Source: Verticillium longisporum (taxonomy: Eukaryota > Ascomycota > Sordariomycetes > Glomerellales > Plectosphaerellaceae). From it: a stretch of DNA of 64,000 bases. Below the pieces are notes generated by a model, which was not told the origin of the DNA, did not search any database, and worked only from the letters and a program-made list of their open reading frames with translations. Positions 1 to 11,632 of this stretch are shown here, piece after piece. The position numbers and the translations under genes are program-made. Location of the stretch: the NCBI GenBank assembly GCA_019188255.1, contig JAETXT010000002.1, positions 6,503,011 through 6,567,010 of the forward strand, written 5' to 3'. Within the stretch, counting starts at the first letter, position 1. Each line of letters begins with the position of its first letter.

Positions 1-65
1 TGGGCACGACGCCTGGGCCTGCCTCGCAGAGGTGACAGAAGATGTTGAGTTTGCCGCATGCCTGG

Positions 66-344
66 TCACTCAAGTATCCAAAAGAGACGACTGTCTGTGG
101 TCAGGGCTTTTCTAGTCCTCATTTGTTCCCTCCTCTCGGCCGCCCGAGCAGCTTTGTTTGCTGCTTTCCAGGCGGCCCATGCGGCTTCTCTCTCGGCTTG
201 GTGTGCTGCTGCCCGCTCACCGTGCTTTCTCTTCAAGTGGACGAAAAGGTCGGGACCGTGGTCTGCAAGTCTAGACAGGATGCTAGCCATGTTCTGTGCG
301 CTCATGGTTTCGACAATCATCCCCGTTGCGAGGACATCGGCCAT
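66..344 (-). CDS. Small Ala/Arg-rich helical hypothetical protein
   Basis: This is an open frame of about 92 codons from the ATG at 344 (the frame stays open upstream, but only through a TTG). The predicted protein has no hydrophobic segment. Its second half is very rich in Ala, Arg, Glu and Lys and likely a long charged helix. No family is recognised. The opposite strand is also open here and gives an Ala/Ser/Leu-rich translation, so one of the two is a shadow; I prefer the minus strand because its composition looks like a soluble helical protein. It could also be the last exon of a spliced gene. Nothing convincing is seen between 345 and 904. Low confidence. Confidence 0.28.
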   Translation of the reverse strand: MADVLATGMIVETMSAQNMASILSRLADHGPDLFVHLKRKHGERAAAHQAEREAAWAAWKAANKAARAAERREQMRTRKALTTDSRLFWILE

Positions 345-904
345 GCAAAGTGTTCGCAATCAGGAACGGACTCACGATGACTGGGAACGACATAGTCCAA
401 GCGAGCGTCTTGCGGTCCGGGCACGACATGGCATATCAACGAGAGCCGCTGGCAGACTCAACTGCACTAGTCTTGCGGTTGAGTTGTGGCAATTGAGCTT
501 TTACATAGGGGCTTTGCGTGGGAGCATGAAAGGCACACATTTTCTCAATTGCAAGCAATGCTTTCTGCTGGACAAGGCAAGTAAGGTCACTCATGTATGT
601 CAACGACTTTGTACGAGGCTCCCGTTCGGTTGGCTGGGATATTTGGTGTATATTAACATGCATTTTCTCAAGAAAAGCTTTTCTGGGCTAGATTTCGAAG
701 CAAGATTTCCTTAGGAGCATTGCAGATACGGCCGCCCCGAAGGCTGGTTACTGGAACCGATTTTGCATAGCCAAATCTTACACTGATTTGATCTTCTCAA
801 GAATTGAGCTCGTATCATGAGTGAAGCGACCTGATGCTTCTCTCAGTCTCCTGAATCCTTTACGCATGATCTGCAGCCTGCCGTCAAGACACTTGTCGTG
901 ACCC

Positions 905-1357
905 TCATCGGTGTCCTTTGCGACTCTGCCTGTCGACATACAGCTCATGCGTATGAAGCTCTCTGTGCACTGGCACAAATGCCCTTCGCCAATTCCATCC
1001 GTCAAAGGGCGGTCCCGTCCTCGGCGGACGGAGTGCCCACGGCTCGAGAAGCACGAGCTCCATCGCGCCCCCGGGCCTCTGGATGGCCACGTCGATGCAC
1101 ATGTCCCTGCGCGTGTCGAGGATGCAGAGGATGGCCCCGCCAGCGAGGAGCTCGGGAGGCACAAAATAGGCCCGCACGCAGCCGTTGTCCTCGAACATGA
1201 CGGTCCCGTCGGGGAGCACGCGGTCGTTGGCGTTGGGGGGTGCGGTCCGGTGCTTGCAGTTGGGGGTGTGGCAGACGAACATGTGACAGTGTTCAAAATA
1301 GCACGGGCATCGTTGGTGGCAGCCGACGCAGCGGATCTGAAGGCCTGCTTCGGACAT
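905..1357 (-). CDS. Cysteine-rich small hypothetical protein
   Basis: About 150 residues from the ATG at 1357. The N-terminal third holds a dense Cys/His cluster (C-x2-C-x3-C-x-C, then C, H, C, H, C, H) that looks like a zinc-binding module. It is followed by a hydrophobic, probably beta-rich stretch and a basic C-terminus. There is no signal peptide or membrane segment. The frame stays open upstream to 1711, but that extension has low-complexity, UTR-like composition, so I chose the Met directly before the Cys cluster. It lies on the same strand as the bHLH gene upstream. The family is not recognised; the Cys/His spacing suggests a structural zinc site but no known finger class is matched. 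Confidence 0.45.
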   Translation of the reverse strand: MSEAGLQIRCVGCHQRCPCYFEHCHMFVCHTPNCKHRTAPPNANDRVLPDGTVMFEDNGCVRAYFVPPELLAGGAILCILDTRRDMCIDVAIQRPGGAMELVLLEPWALRPPRTGPPFDGWNWRRAFVPVHRELHTHELYVDRQSRKGHR

Positions 1358-2468
1358 TTTCTTTTCCTTTCTTGTTAAGTTAGAGGAGGGGAGAAACCAC
1401 TTATCAGAGTGGAGGGAGACTTGTTCGATTAGTGCTTGGAAGTTTCGATGGTTGTGTACTGTATAGCTTCGACATGTTTGGAATGCTGGATGTATGTCCC
1501 TTTTTGTATCTTGGTGAGAGCGATGCGAACTATCTGTGGCGTTCTCGACTTCTTTGTCGGTGATCCTCTGTCGTTGAAGAACATCTGAGGAAGGCCTTTG
1601 GCAGAGAACAATGCACTTGTTGGCCTTGTCGTTGAGATGGACAAAGACATCAGGCTCCGCCAGGGACCTTGTTGTCGTGTCGACGTACTTGATGAGAAAA
1701 AGGCGAATCATCCTGGTTTCATCTCACCAGCGGTAGCTTCGGAATCCGTTTACAGTTTGGTAGACAATGCTCGAAATCCTCGTACGACAGTTTTGACGTC
1801 AGATAGAAATCGTGCGTATCACTCTCCATCCGTCAAGATCCAGCTATACTCCCCTCACATCCGACTCTTCCATGAATTACAAGCAGACCTGAGCGGTTAT
1901 CAAGATAGGACTTGACATCTCAATTGGAGATTTGGAAAAGCCTAGCTCACGAGCACAATGGGCATTGATCTTTGTGTATACAACAGTGTAATAGTCATGA
2001 ATATGAAGACAAAAAATCGAGGACACCCTTTGTTGAGGAAACATGGGAACGAGCTTTGTAGATACGCAGTCAAGGGAGCCAAGCAGAACACTTGTCATTT
2101 CACTTGTAATTTCACACCTCGATATCCGAGGCAAACCTGTTAGAGGAGATTATGACCAGCTCTTCATCACTCATTACCACGTTGACTTCTTTTTGCCAAC
2201 CCGTATAACGCCAATGACTCTCCCAGAGAGAACCCACTATCGTGTGCCAGCCCAGGTAGCCCTCCTAAAGGCACATACCTCCGCTTGGCAGACCCAGAAA
2301 ACAAGACCAAGATCAAGCCTTTGCCGCCCATCCCATGCACATACCCACTCTTTCACGTAACCACTCTTGCAAGGAAAAAGGGAGGGGGGGGGGTATCATA
2401 TAACACACAACGCGCGCGCAGAAGACGCACGCCCATTGCCAAAAAGGACACGCCACAGCACGAGCCGT
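1358..2468. other. Intergenic region, no gene seen
   Basis: Between the Cys-rich ORF and the bHLH gene there are only short overlapping ORFs on both strands with no recognisable domain. A run of nine G at about 2386-2394 and a GCGCGC tract at about 2412 stand out as low-complexity sequence in the 3' flank of the bHLH gene. Confidence 0.5.
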
Positions 2469-3670
2469 CTAAGCCCAGTACCCCGCAGCCTCAGCCTGCG
2501 TCCTCTGCCACCTCTGCGCCTCGGCGAGCCTCTTCTCGAGCTCCTCATTCTCCCGCGCCAGGCGTTCGTTCTTCTTCTCCAGGTGGCTGATGTACTCGGT
2601 GGCCTTGCTGAGGATGGTGGCCTTGTTGAGCTTGCGCGCGGGCATGAGGCCGCCGAGCTCCTCGGCGACGGCGTCGTCGTCGTTCTCGGCGGCCTCGGCG
2701 CCGGGCTGCTGGAGCTGCATGGCGCAGCGCAGGGCGGGCACGGCGTCGCGCAGGGCGAGGATCTTCTCGTTGATGTTGACGCGGTAGCGCTTCTCGATGA
2801 GGTTGTGCGGGTTCTTGCTCGGGTCGGCGGCGGCGGCGGCGTGCTTGGTGCGGCGTGCCGGGGGCTCCGGCGACGTCGAGCGGGATGAGGCCGAGTCGTC
2901 GCAGGTCGACGACTTGCGCTTGAGATCGGCGGCGGGGCGGCGGGCAGGCGCGCGTTGGGCGGCGCGCTGCTGGCTGCGGGTCTGGACCTGTGCCGCGGGT
3001 GCCGTTGGTGTGGTCGAGGACTGAGACTGGGACCGAGATGGCGTCATCCGCGCCATCCGGGACGCGGCGGCCGCAGGCGGGTTGGCGATGGGCAGTGTTG
3101 TTGGTGCGGGAGCCGACTGGAAAAGGGGCTGGACATCGTTGAGATCACCGCCAAAGGCCACGCTTTCGGACATGAGATCCAAGGGGTTGGCGGTTGGGCT
3201 GAGTGTGGGGTTCTGCGAGTCGACAAAGGCCAGAGGACCGCCAAAGGACTCGCCGTAGTAGACGTCGAGATCGGGAGACATGCCGCTCTTGTCGAGGTAG
3301 GCGGGCCAGTCAGAGTCGATGGGCAGCTGAAAGGCGTTGCCAAAGACGGGAGAGATGGGAGAGCCCCGCGAGGGGGCCGAGTCGGCGCTGAAGTCGGCCT
3401 GGGGGTCGTAGTATGAAAGTGGTGATACCTGTTGAGGGCTCTGTCGAGGTGTTAGCGGTGATGCTTGGTTCCGGCCGGCCACACTAGGCACTGTGGGTAA
3501 CACGGGCTGGTCAAGATATCCAAGGTGGGCGGGGGGAAGCCAGCGGGAGAGGTTCAGGGAAGGCCAGAAGATGAAGAGATAAGGAGAGAGATGTTACACA
3601 CCATATCAAGGCCGGTCTGGGGAAATTGGAGGCGGTCGAACGACTGCTGCTGTGCTATCGTGCTGTCCAT
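2469..3670 (-). CDS. SREBP-type bHLH leucine-zipper transcription factor
   Basis: Two exons are proposed: 3602-3670 (23 codons from ATG 3670) and 2469-3506, separated by a GT-AG intron that joins in phase 0, giving about 368 residues. The N-terminal two thirds is low complexity (Ser, Pro, Gln, Ala) with a short acidic patch, typical of an activation region. A basic helix-loop-helix follows at roughly residues 250-335. Its basic region contains HNLIEKRYR, where the Tyr is the hallmark of the SREBP class (other bHLH proteins have Arg). The loop is long and acidic. A leucine zipper with regular heptads follows (about residues 325-360). Fungal relatives include the SrbA/SrbB group, which controls sterol and hypoxia responses. 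No membrane segments follow, so it resembles the non-membrane members. A role in the triterpenoid cluster 6 kb away is only speculation. Confidence 0.88.
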
Positions 3671-6600
3671 GGCGGAATGGAGTTGTTCGGTGCCGAGAGC
3701 ACTGTGTGAAGATGTGTATGTTGAGTGGGACGAGTCGACGTCAGATCAGAAGGTGAGAGCCAGTGGACTAGTATCCTTGCTCAGCAGATGATTGTCAGGT
3801 TGACTATCTGGTGGTGTTATGTTTGTTGGGTTGCGTGGTTGTATGATCCGGAAGAATTGGAATGAAGCAAAGGTGGGATGGTGGGGAGATGGGAAGGCAG
3901 ATTTAAGTCGGGCCCGGGCTGAGCCAGGGATGCACAAGGCAAAGACGGCCGAGAGGCACAAGGGAACGCGAAGAAAACAGCACGGAGTCTTGTCGGGGTC
4001 GGAGAGGTACGGGCGTGGGAACTGGCGATGAACGCTCGGGCAACATACGAGAGCTAAAGTGACAAGCGTCCGCGTGGGCTTGAAAAGTGACAGAAGAAAA
4101 TGCGAACAGGCAGGACAAACGGCCGAGGCGGGCTTGTTACGTGGTCCCCGGTCCCCGGCAGGCCATTTCTTGATCCATTCGTCAATTGGGCGGGGAGACC
4201 CTCCATTACCAGGCAACATGAGGCAGAGAAAGGTACATTCACAAGAAGACACTTTCGAGGGCGGGGCCTCGGAGGAACCCGACCTACAGTCGTAGCCAGA
4301 GCCAGACCTGTCAGGAAAAACACAAACAGCATGTCTCGTTTTGTGGTGCTGGCCTGTACCGTTAGGGATAAGGGGGGTTGCCTCGCTTCGGGATTTGAAC
4401 GGGACTGGTCAAGGCGTGGGACGTGGCATCCGGCAACGTGCAGAAGCTTCAGATGCCGTACCTAGTTAGTTACCTTATTCGTTGGGGCAGGAAACAAAAC
4501 ACGCCTTGACGTTTCTCCCGCCGAGCGAAGCGCCACCACAAGGCGCGGCGTGGCACGGCATGACGGGGGTTCCAGCCTGGCGTCAGAGTTGGCGCTGCGG
4601 TGCGCCCTCGATGCCTCGCCCTTATGCTGGCTCCCCTCGACCTGGCTGGCTGTAAGAAGCTGGGCTGCACAGCGGGTACTGGCAGACAGAGACAAACAGA
4701 CAAGACAAGCAGGGTAGGGCCTAGTCTTCCTTGGTTCTAGTGTAAGGCGTAGATGAAGCAGGGATCACGGAGTAGCGAAGCAGAAGACACGCTTGGAAGG
4801 AGATCGGCTCTGGTACCTATTTTTCGTTCAGGCCTGACAGGTGACAAACGAACAAGCCTTTCGGATGGGGGCATAATTGTGCGTTTGGCACATCTCGATG
4901 GCGTCGATCAGGCCAATTTGGGGGGACGCTGGGATGGGAGAAAAGTGAGGGGGATCTTCATGGCAAACGCTCCTGGGCACCCTTGGGTCCTGTAGGCGAG
5001 ACAGACTCAGACTGGGACGACTCGCTTTGCATGCGAATCCGGGGAAGTGCCGCGGGTGATCCTCCAAAGCCCCCCCATCCGCTGACTCGGCTTGTCTCTC
5101 CTCCTCGGGTTCGCAATCACATTGTCGAGTGAAGTGATTGATGGCAGCGAGCATTGTACAGTGGTCTCGGTGGTCCAGCATGCTCCTTAGTACATGGCGG
5201 AATTGACAGCACGTTGTTGGAGGAGCATGCCTCCTCATTGAAATTGCTCATGTTTGTGCTCAAGCAGGAAGCCGAACAGTGTGTGTGACAAGCTCAGCAC
5301 ACCCGGATCTGGCCCACCAGGTACCAGATGCGGCGGGTCAGACGGAAGCAAACCACGCAAAACCCAGAATAGACTCGAGATCTCGATCCAAAGAGGACCC
5401 TGTGATGTCACGCTCATGGAGTTTGATGAATGGCAGTCGGGCGAAGGATAAGGGAAACAAGGTCCCTGCAGTGCTCGACCGGCGCATCCAACGAGAGAAT
5501 CGAAAGACCGCCCGTGGTGCGAGGACGGGACGAGCAGCACAAGCCGTTCGAGTGTGGAGGAAAATGGGCTGATGGAAGAACGTCTGGAACGAAGGCGAAC
5601 AGCCCATTTTCGGCCACAATGGCACCATGCGTCTGTCCGATAAGCGACAAGTATCCCAGCACTCTATTTGAGCCGCGGAGGTACTTCTCTACTATCTCGG
5701 AGCGATACCGGGACACCACCGAGCGACTCTGCCCCCAGTTCTTCCGTCATTTCCCGACATGTTGACCATTTTCCCCCATCGCCTCAATACCAAGACACGA
5801 TCAATGGAGAGTGAATCGAGCACGTAAATTCATCAGACTTCTCTCGGTCCGCTCCGTGAAAATCGCCATACTGACTCAAATTTGACCATGCTCGTGTCAT
5901 GATCGCCAGACGCCTCCATTTCGGTCAGCATCACGGGGCGACCGTGTCCCGGCCACTCTTCGCCAGCTTCCGACGCTAAGGCCTCCGGGACCTCAGAATA
6001 ATAATCCCCGCGACCCGGCGGCCCACTTGCTTTTGCTCTTCCGTCCGCCCTCTTGCTTTCGGGGGGCCGCTTGCCGACGACCGAACACGATCACCCAAGC
6101 AAGGCCTTTGGCACTTTTGCTGTTCACCACGTTGTAGACTCAGAGATGAGAAGGACTCGCCACAAACCGTACCGTGTTTTCTTATCATACCTAGGACACG
6201 CCACCTTCAACTCCTCCATGTGCTCCGCAGCCTGAAAGACGCCGTCTCACGAGACACGCGATCCCTCCCAATTACACGACATGCTCATGTCGCCGTGGCG
6301 CTTCACCGTACCGGAATGCCGGGTCATTTGGGGTCTTTTGGTTGGGCCCCAGCGCTTGTGCCGAGCCTGGACCTCAATCAACCTTCCGGCTAAGCACCGG
6401 ATCGACACGTCGCCGACGGCGCTGACACGTTGATCGTCGTCGGCCTTTTTTGCGTCTCCTCTAGTCGAACGTTGTGCCTCGAACGAGTGCGCGTCTGTCT
6501 TACCTGACCGGGGTTGAAGGCACACAAAGACCGTCCTGTCGAGGCGTCTCCGTCTCTTGCACTGACTTGACCCTGCTTTAGACTTTATCCGACAAGTGCC

Positions 6601-6901
6601 ACTTCGATCGCCACGTCTTCGGATGATGACTGAACAGTTGGTGAATAATACTGGGCGTGCGCCACGTGTTTCATCAATAGTGCCTAGCAAACAGGAGATG
6701 CCGAATTTTGACTACCGTAGTCCGAATGACTGGTGTCCCCGATGTACGCTGAGACGCCTCTTCCTGGCGAGATTATGACCGCCGAAAGTACCTTTTTACC
6801 TGCTCATCAGGGGAGCGATGAAAGAAGAGAGAGATAAAAAAAAGGGGGGAAAGGTAAGGTAAAGAGAGAGAGAGAAACGCGACCAGAAATTGTCGCCTCC
6901 C
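3671..6901. other. Long intergenic region, no gene supported
   Basis: About 3.2 kb separate the start of the bHLH gene from the 3' end of the HD-domain gene. Many ORFs of 60-170 codons occur on both strands, but none shows a domain, a consistent exon structure or coding-like composition. The part next to 3670 is probably the promoter and 5' UTR of the bHLH gene, which lies on the minus strand. A polypurine stretch (AAAAAGGGGGGAAAGG type, then GAGA repeats) lies at about 6825-6875, just 3' of the HD gene. A T-arm-like string at about 4392 was checked as tRNA and rejected. Confidence 0.5.
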
Positions 6902-7698
6902 TCACTGGTTGTAGTACAGATCCTGCTCCTCCTGCTTCTTCTGCAGCAGACCACCTTCGACGCCCAGATCGCCGCGAACGTGCTCTTTTCCAGCCCACAG
7001 CAACTCTCTGTCGCGCAGGACCTCAGCCGTCCACGCCTGCGCCCTCGGCGTCCGTATGCGCCCGGCGACGGCAAAGAACTCGCCGAGGTCGACGGCGAGC
7101 TCGGCGTCGCGCTCGTACTCGAGGGCCTGCAGCATCATCTCGGGCCTGTCGAGGGCCTGGGCAAACACGCCCTCGGGCGTCAGGCCGGCCTCGAACTCGA
7201 TCCAGAGGTGGTGGACCTCGCGGCCAAAGTCGCCCCAGTGCGTCGTCATCCAGTGCATGGCCGCCTCCTCGCGGTGCGTCTTCTCCTCGCGCGAGACGCC
7301 GTCGGCCGGCGTTATGTCGCCCACGACCGTCTCGGCGAGGTCGTGCACGAGGCACATCTTGACGACCTTGGCCTGGTCGAGGTTCTGCGGCGCCAGGAGC
7401 GCCATGAAGGTCATGCGATGCGAATGGTCAGCAACTGACTCGGGGCTGCGTTTCACGAGAGAAAAGGAGACAATGTCAGCTCACACGGGGCGCTCACGCA
7501 GGACAAAGGGGGTTCGAATACTAACTCGATGCCGAAGCGTTTCCAGCCTTGACGCTGCAGCTTCTTGAGGCGGCCTGCGAGGGAAAAGAACGAGACGGGC
7601 GAGGTCGTGGCGTGGAACCCCGTCTTGGCGAGAGCGTCCTCGATAGTCCAGCCGCCGCTGAACTTGCGGGGCGGTGGGATGGGATCAAAGGCCATCAT
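6902..7698 (-). CDS. HD-domain nucleotide phosphohydrolase (HDDC2/YfbR type)
   Basis: Two exons, 7526-7698 and 6902-7445, joined across an 80-nt GT-AG intron, give 238 residues; the joined length is an exact multiple of three. The HD metal-binding pattern is clear: PESVADHSHRM near the exon junction supplies the first His, VKMCLVHDLAE gives the His-Asp pair, and an Asp-Ile-Thr-Pro segment and later acidic helix complete the fold. This is the HDDC2 / yeast YGK1 / bacterial YfbR group of metal-dependent 5'-(deoxy)nucleotidases acting on nucleoside monophosphates in the cytosol. The start is an ATG-ATG pair at 7698, of which I took the first. The gene is GC-rich and housekeeping-like, just outside the accessory island. 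A 23-bp minisatellite lies 50 bp upstream of the start. Confidence 0.88.
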
Positions 7699-7746
7699 GC
7701 TGCGTCCTGTTGTCCTTGGTCTGGCCGTGCTGGAGATGGTACTCTA

Positions 7747-7877
7747 TGACTGCTGGATGTGGTGCTCTGTGACTGCTGGATGTGGTGCTCTGTGACTGCT
7801 GGATGTGGTGCTCTGTGACTGTTGGATGTGGTGCTCTGTGACTGCCGGGAGTGGTGCTCTATGACTGCTGGATGTGG
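7747..7877. repeat. 23-bp minisatellite upstream of the HD gene
   Basis: The unit TGACTGCTGGATGTGGTGCT plus CTG is repeated in tandem for about 5.7 copies, with a few substitutions (Ctg/Ttg/Ccg and Gtg/Atg variants). It starts about 50 bp upstream of the HD-domain start codon, so it lies in its promoter or 5' UTR. Confidence 0.85.
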
Positions 7878-9011
7878 GATGCGTACGGGAGCTGTCCTCA
7901 AGGTCAAAGGCACAGGGGCAGCTAGGAACATTCTTTTCAGTCCCAAGTAGGTGAGGTTAAGGAAGGCGAGGTTGCTCAGAGTCAAGTGGACCAGATGATG
8001 CTGTGATAGTGGCGTAAGTGTCAATCGAGGCAGGAAGAGTCCAGTTACCCCGCTTTTGACAGCTCGGCCCGTGCCGTCATACAAACAGCAGTGACGAGTC
8101 CCGGTGAATCCCGGCGCTTGCCCTCCCTGCTCGGTGGCAAGACACGAGGAGGTTATCTGCCCCAGCCGTAGGGATACATCGCTCACCGGCCAACACCCTA
8201 TCTATTCACGATCAGTCATCGTGTCGATCTCCGTTGACATCTCTGACGGGGCTTCAACACTGTCGTTATCAGGTTCAGGTCTTGCAATGCCATGTTGGGT
8301 GGATGCATCTGATCAGTTACCAAACAGGAACCCCTGGGCCTTGGCTTGCGGGGAGAAATTGTCAAAGACTCATGCTGGTCCTTTGGAACATGAACATGTC
8401 CTCAAAGATAGAAATGCTAAGCTGTAACTAAATCGCAGCCGGGCTTCCCTGGTCGGCCAGAGCATGTCTCGATAAGAAGCCAATCGCAAGGACAGACAGG
8501 ACACGAGGAGGATAACGACTACGCTCAGCCCGTCGTCAGCTCTTGTGGCTAGCGGAGGATTCGGATCAAGCCCCCAATAAACGAACAAACGAACAGGAAC
8601 AGAATAAAATCACAACCGCCAGGCTCATCATCATTACATTGGTTCTGAACCGTCTACAGATACTTCGGTCGAACTAGGTCCTGGAGATCCACTCGATCAC
8701 AGAAAAGTCGCAAGCGATACATGTAACAATCGGGAGACAGTCACGTTGCCGACTACCGCGTGATTGAGAAATCGGTCAGTTATCAAAATATTGTACCTCT
8801 TCTATTCTTTGCGAACAGTGAATAGCCAAATTTATGTTTCCAAGTTCGGCCGATCAGACTATTGGCAAGAGGCGTAAATTGGGTGACCACGAGAGAACGA
8901 TAGGGTGCTGTTTGCCCATTCATATGCAAGACCCTTCCCTGTCACCCACATCTATAACACAGCAATCCATTTCATACAGCCTGGTTTGGACGACTATAAA
9001 GCTAGTCCGCA
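7878..9011. other. Intergenic region, no gene seen
   Basis: No ORF here shows a domain or coding character. The composition drops toward AT on approaching the accessory island at about 8.6 kb. This is the left border zone between conserved genes and the biosynthetic cluster. Confidence 0.45.
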
Positions 9012-9488
9012 CTATACAGCACATATGTCCCATCCACCAATCCTAACAGGCGCATATGCTTGGTCAGGTTTAACAGATGCACCAAGTTGAACCTGTTCAT
9101 CCATGTACGTAGCCCAAATCAACATTCGATTGACAGGATCGATTATCGCCAATACTCTGAATCTTCCCATAGGTTTCATATCACTCCACCCAGATGCAAT
9201 CGTGAATTGGCCACAAGTTTGATGATCCCCTGAAGACTGTGATGCTGGGAGGCCATGGCCGGCGGTGGTGGTATACGTGCAATCGATAGGCGCACCAACT
9301 TGTGTATTGATGGAAAATTCAAATATGCATTCGACATCGTCTGCATCGCACCGCCTTCTGAGAGATTGAATGATCCATTGCGGTTGAGGACCAGTCATAG
9401 AGGAGAGGTTGTGAAATGGATTGGTAGACGAGACTTTCCAGGCTTTGGCTATAACCACAAGCAAGATTAAGAAGTTGCGTTGGAGCAT
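9012..9488 (-). CDS. Small secreted Cys-containing protein (effector-like)
   Basis: 158 residues from the Met at 9488. The frame is open upstream, but this Met directly precedes a classical signal peptide (FLILLVVIA core, about 18-20 residues). The mature part has two paired Cys positions: C-x6-C near residue 48 (RRRCDADDVEC) and C...C further on (a CTYTTT segment and TCGQF). It ends with a KPDQ-x-YAP motif. From memory this arrangement (a Cys pair, an Ile/Thr beta-rich core, a KPD-SYAP tail) occurs in a widespread family of fungal small secreted proteins of unknown function, often listed as candidate effectors. It is divergently transcribed from the acyltransferase and shares its 680-bp upstream region. 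Extracellular location is inferred; no enzymatic role is visible. Confidence 0.7.
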   Translation of the reverse strand: MLQRNFLILLVVIAKAWKVSSTNPFHNLSSMTGPQPQWIIQSLRRRCDADDVECIFEFSINTQVGAPIDCTYTTTAGHGLPASQSSGDHQTCGQFTIASGWSDMKPMGRFRVLAIIDPVNRMLIWATYMDEQVQLGASVKPDQAYAPVRIGGWDICAV

Positions 9489-9727
9489 TTCAACAAATGG
9501 ATGAGATAAGAAGGTGGGTTGTCTAATGTAGATGACGATAGTTTTGTCAGATCTACCACTTTTGAAGGCAAGACTTTTCAATCGAACTACTGAGATCAAG
9601 TCCTGGATGTTCATCAGGACATAAACTGAGGTATTTATTCAGAAATCTTTGCTCTGATAATCTGAGATGCTCATATCTGATTCATTGCCGAATACAAGGC
9701 AAGATGATATCATTTCAAGAAAATCTC

Positions 9728-10015
9728 TCACCGACATGAAGTATCAGATAGCTGTCCAAAGACTACACCAATCGATGGGTGTAGTATGAAACAAGCCGAT
9801 CTGTTATTTAAAGGTTCTTTCACCGACATGTATAATTGGGTATATGTTCAGAAGACTATAAAAGACAATTGGCGTGGCATGAGACACGCCGAGATGTCAC
9901 TTGAATGCTTCCTCACCGACATTGACCCTGCGTCCGGTTTTAGGTTCAAGTTTCTTTTACCAAACCCTACTACGAGACAGACATTTTCATTATTGAGACT
10001 TTTTGTCACCGATAT
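9728..10015. repeat. Four-fold TCACCGACAT motif, 92-93 bp period
   Basis: TCACCGACAT occurs at 9728, 9820 and 9913, and TCACCGATAT at 10006, so the spacings are 92, 93 and 93 bp. The first two units are also similar internally, and each carries a short hairpin (CTACACC...GGTGTAG and GGCGTG...CACGCC). The array lies in the 679-bp divergent promoter between the secreted-protein gene and the acyltransferase. It may be a decayed 93-bp tandem repeat or a set of spaced regulator sites. Confidence 0.6.
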
Positions 10016-11632
10016 TTCACCAATTGAGTTATAGCAGATCAGGTTATCAGTATACATTGCTTTCTCCAATCCGAAAATACTAAAGCATGGCTGGACTTTA
10101 ACCCACCCTCGTTTCACACAAGACTACATGGTATCTATCCTGCAAGGCAAACGCGTACACTGCAACAATGGCCAAAGTAAACCCCCTACATTATTACGAT
10201 GACATTCCTCTATTCCATAAGTTTGCTATGACATTACTCTTCGTATACGACGATCGACTAGACCCCCGAAAGCTTCGCGAAAGCCTTGAAAATCTTGTTC
10301 AACAAGATGGCTGGCAAAAGTTAGGTGCGCGGTTGCGTCGCAGTGTAAGCACACTTCAGAAACCGTAACACCAGCTTTGTCGTTGTCGCTCATGCACGTA
10401 TCTAGCAATCGGGAGGCCTGGAGTATCATACACCGTCTAGTTTTGACGAACATTGCCCTGCCATTATGTTTCGGCTTGTCCAGCATTCATGCAGTGTTTC
10501 TGAGCACCCAAACGCTTCGAAGCTTCCTGTATCGACCGATTGCCCAAGTGTTTTGGCCGACACCATCAGTTTCCGAAGCCTCGCTTTTCACCCAGAAACT
10601 CCCCGTCTGTTGCAAGACTACTTAGACGCAGATATACCGCAATTGGGTCTCTTCGTTAATTTATTCGACGACGCCACACTTGTTTCCTTATCTTTTCCAC
10701 ACACTCTGTGCGACATGGTGGGGGCAGGGGTCCTACTGAAAGGATGGCAGGCTATGCTTGACAATCGACTAGAAGATCTGCCGAGACTTTAGGGACACAA
10801 TTTCGACCCACTTGAACAATTCGGATCCCGCCCTCAAGAAATCTATAAACTTCAAAACTACCAAGCCTCTACTTTCGAATTAATAATGCAATTTAGCTTA
10901 AGAAATGCTTCCGGCCTCCTCTTAGGCACAGATACTAGAAGCGTCTACGTACCTTCAGCTTTTATTGCTTGCATAAGAAACAGGATACTAGGTAAGCTGA
11001 TTACTCGTAGTGCTACACCCCGACTAAATAAGTCAAATATAGGTATCGGATTTAGTTATTTAGTCTACCGAATTTAACGGATTTAGTTATTTAGTCCTAT
11101 TTATAAATATCTAATTTATTTAGTTAGTAATAAAGCTATTATAATAGTTATTAGCCTATTTAAGACCTAGATTCCGTAGTATTAAGACGATTTACCGTTA
11201 TCGAGCCCTAATATAACCCTCCTAGCTAAATTACTCCTCGACGAAGCTAGTTATTAAGGTATTAAAGCTCTTCTAGTATATCTAAAGCTATTCCTAACCT
11301 TTACGATATTAGAGTTAGCTTCGAGAGGCTAAAAGCCCTTTTATAGTCTATCGATATTATAAGTATCGCTAAGATATTAAGGGCGAATTTACTAATAATA
11401 GGATATACTTCTTAGCAGCCTAATTATTAAATAATAGGGTCCTTAATAATAGAGTCCTATAAGAGATTAAAGCTAAGATATTTATTAAGCTTAGAATTAA
11501 ATACTAGAATTCTCTAATACTTACTCTATACCTAGTTATTAAAGCTCGTTAAGGGCGCTATAGGCTAAAGGTCCTATAGCTATTTAAAGCCGCCTTAGCT
11601 ATAATCTCTTTAAAGATTCGAGGACGATATAG

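Noticed and set aside
3746..4252. 168-codon minus-strand ORF upstream of the bHLH gene
   Set aside because: Cys/Pro/Ser-rich without a domain and lying where the promoter and 5' UTR of the bHLH gene are expected.
4385..4425. T-arm-like string (complement GTTCAAATCC) suggesting a tRNA
   Set aside because: The flanks do not pair as a T stem or acceptor stem, and no A box lies at the right distance.
6890..7438. 182-codon plus-strand ORF over the HD-domain gene
   Set aside because: It is an antisense shadow of the HD gene; the minus strand carries the HD motif and a clean intron.
11008..11020. Tc1/mariner assignment of the AT-rich elements from nearby TA dinucleotides
   Set aside because: All three copies instead show 8-bp target duplications with CAG-type ends, and a hAT dimerisation domain is readable in copy 3.
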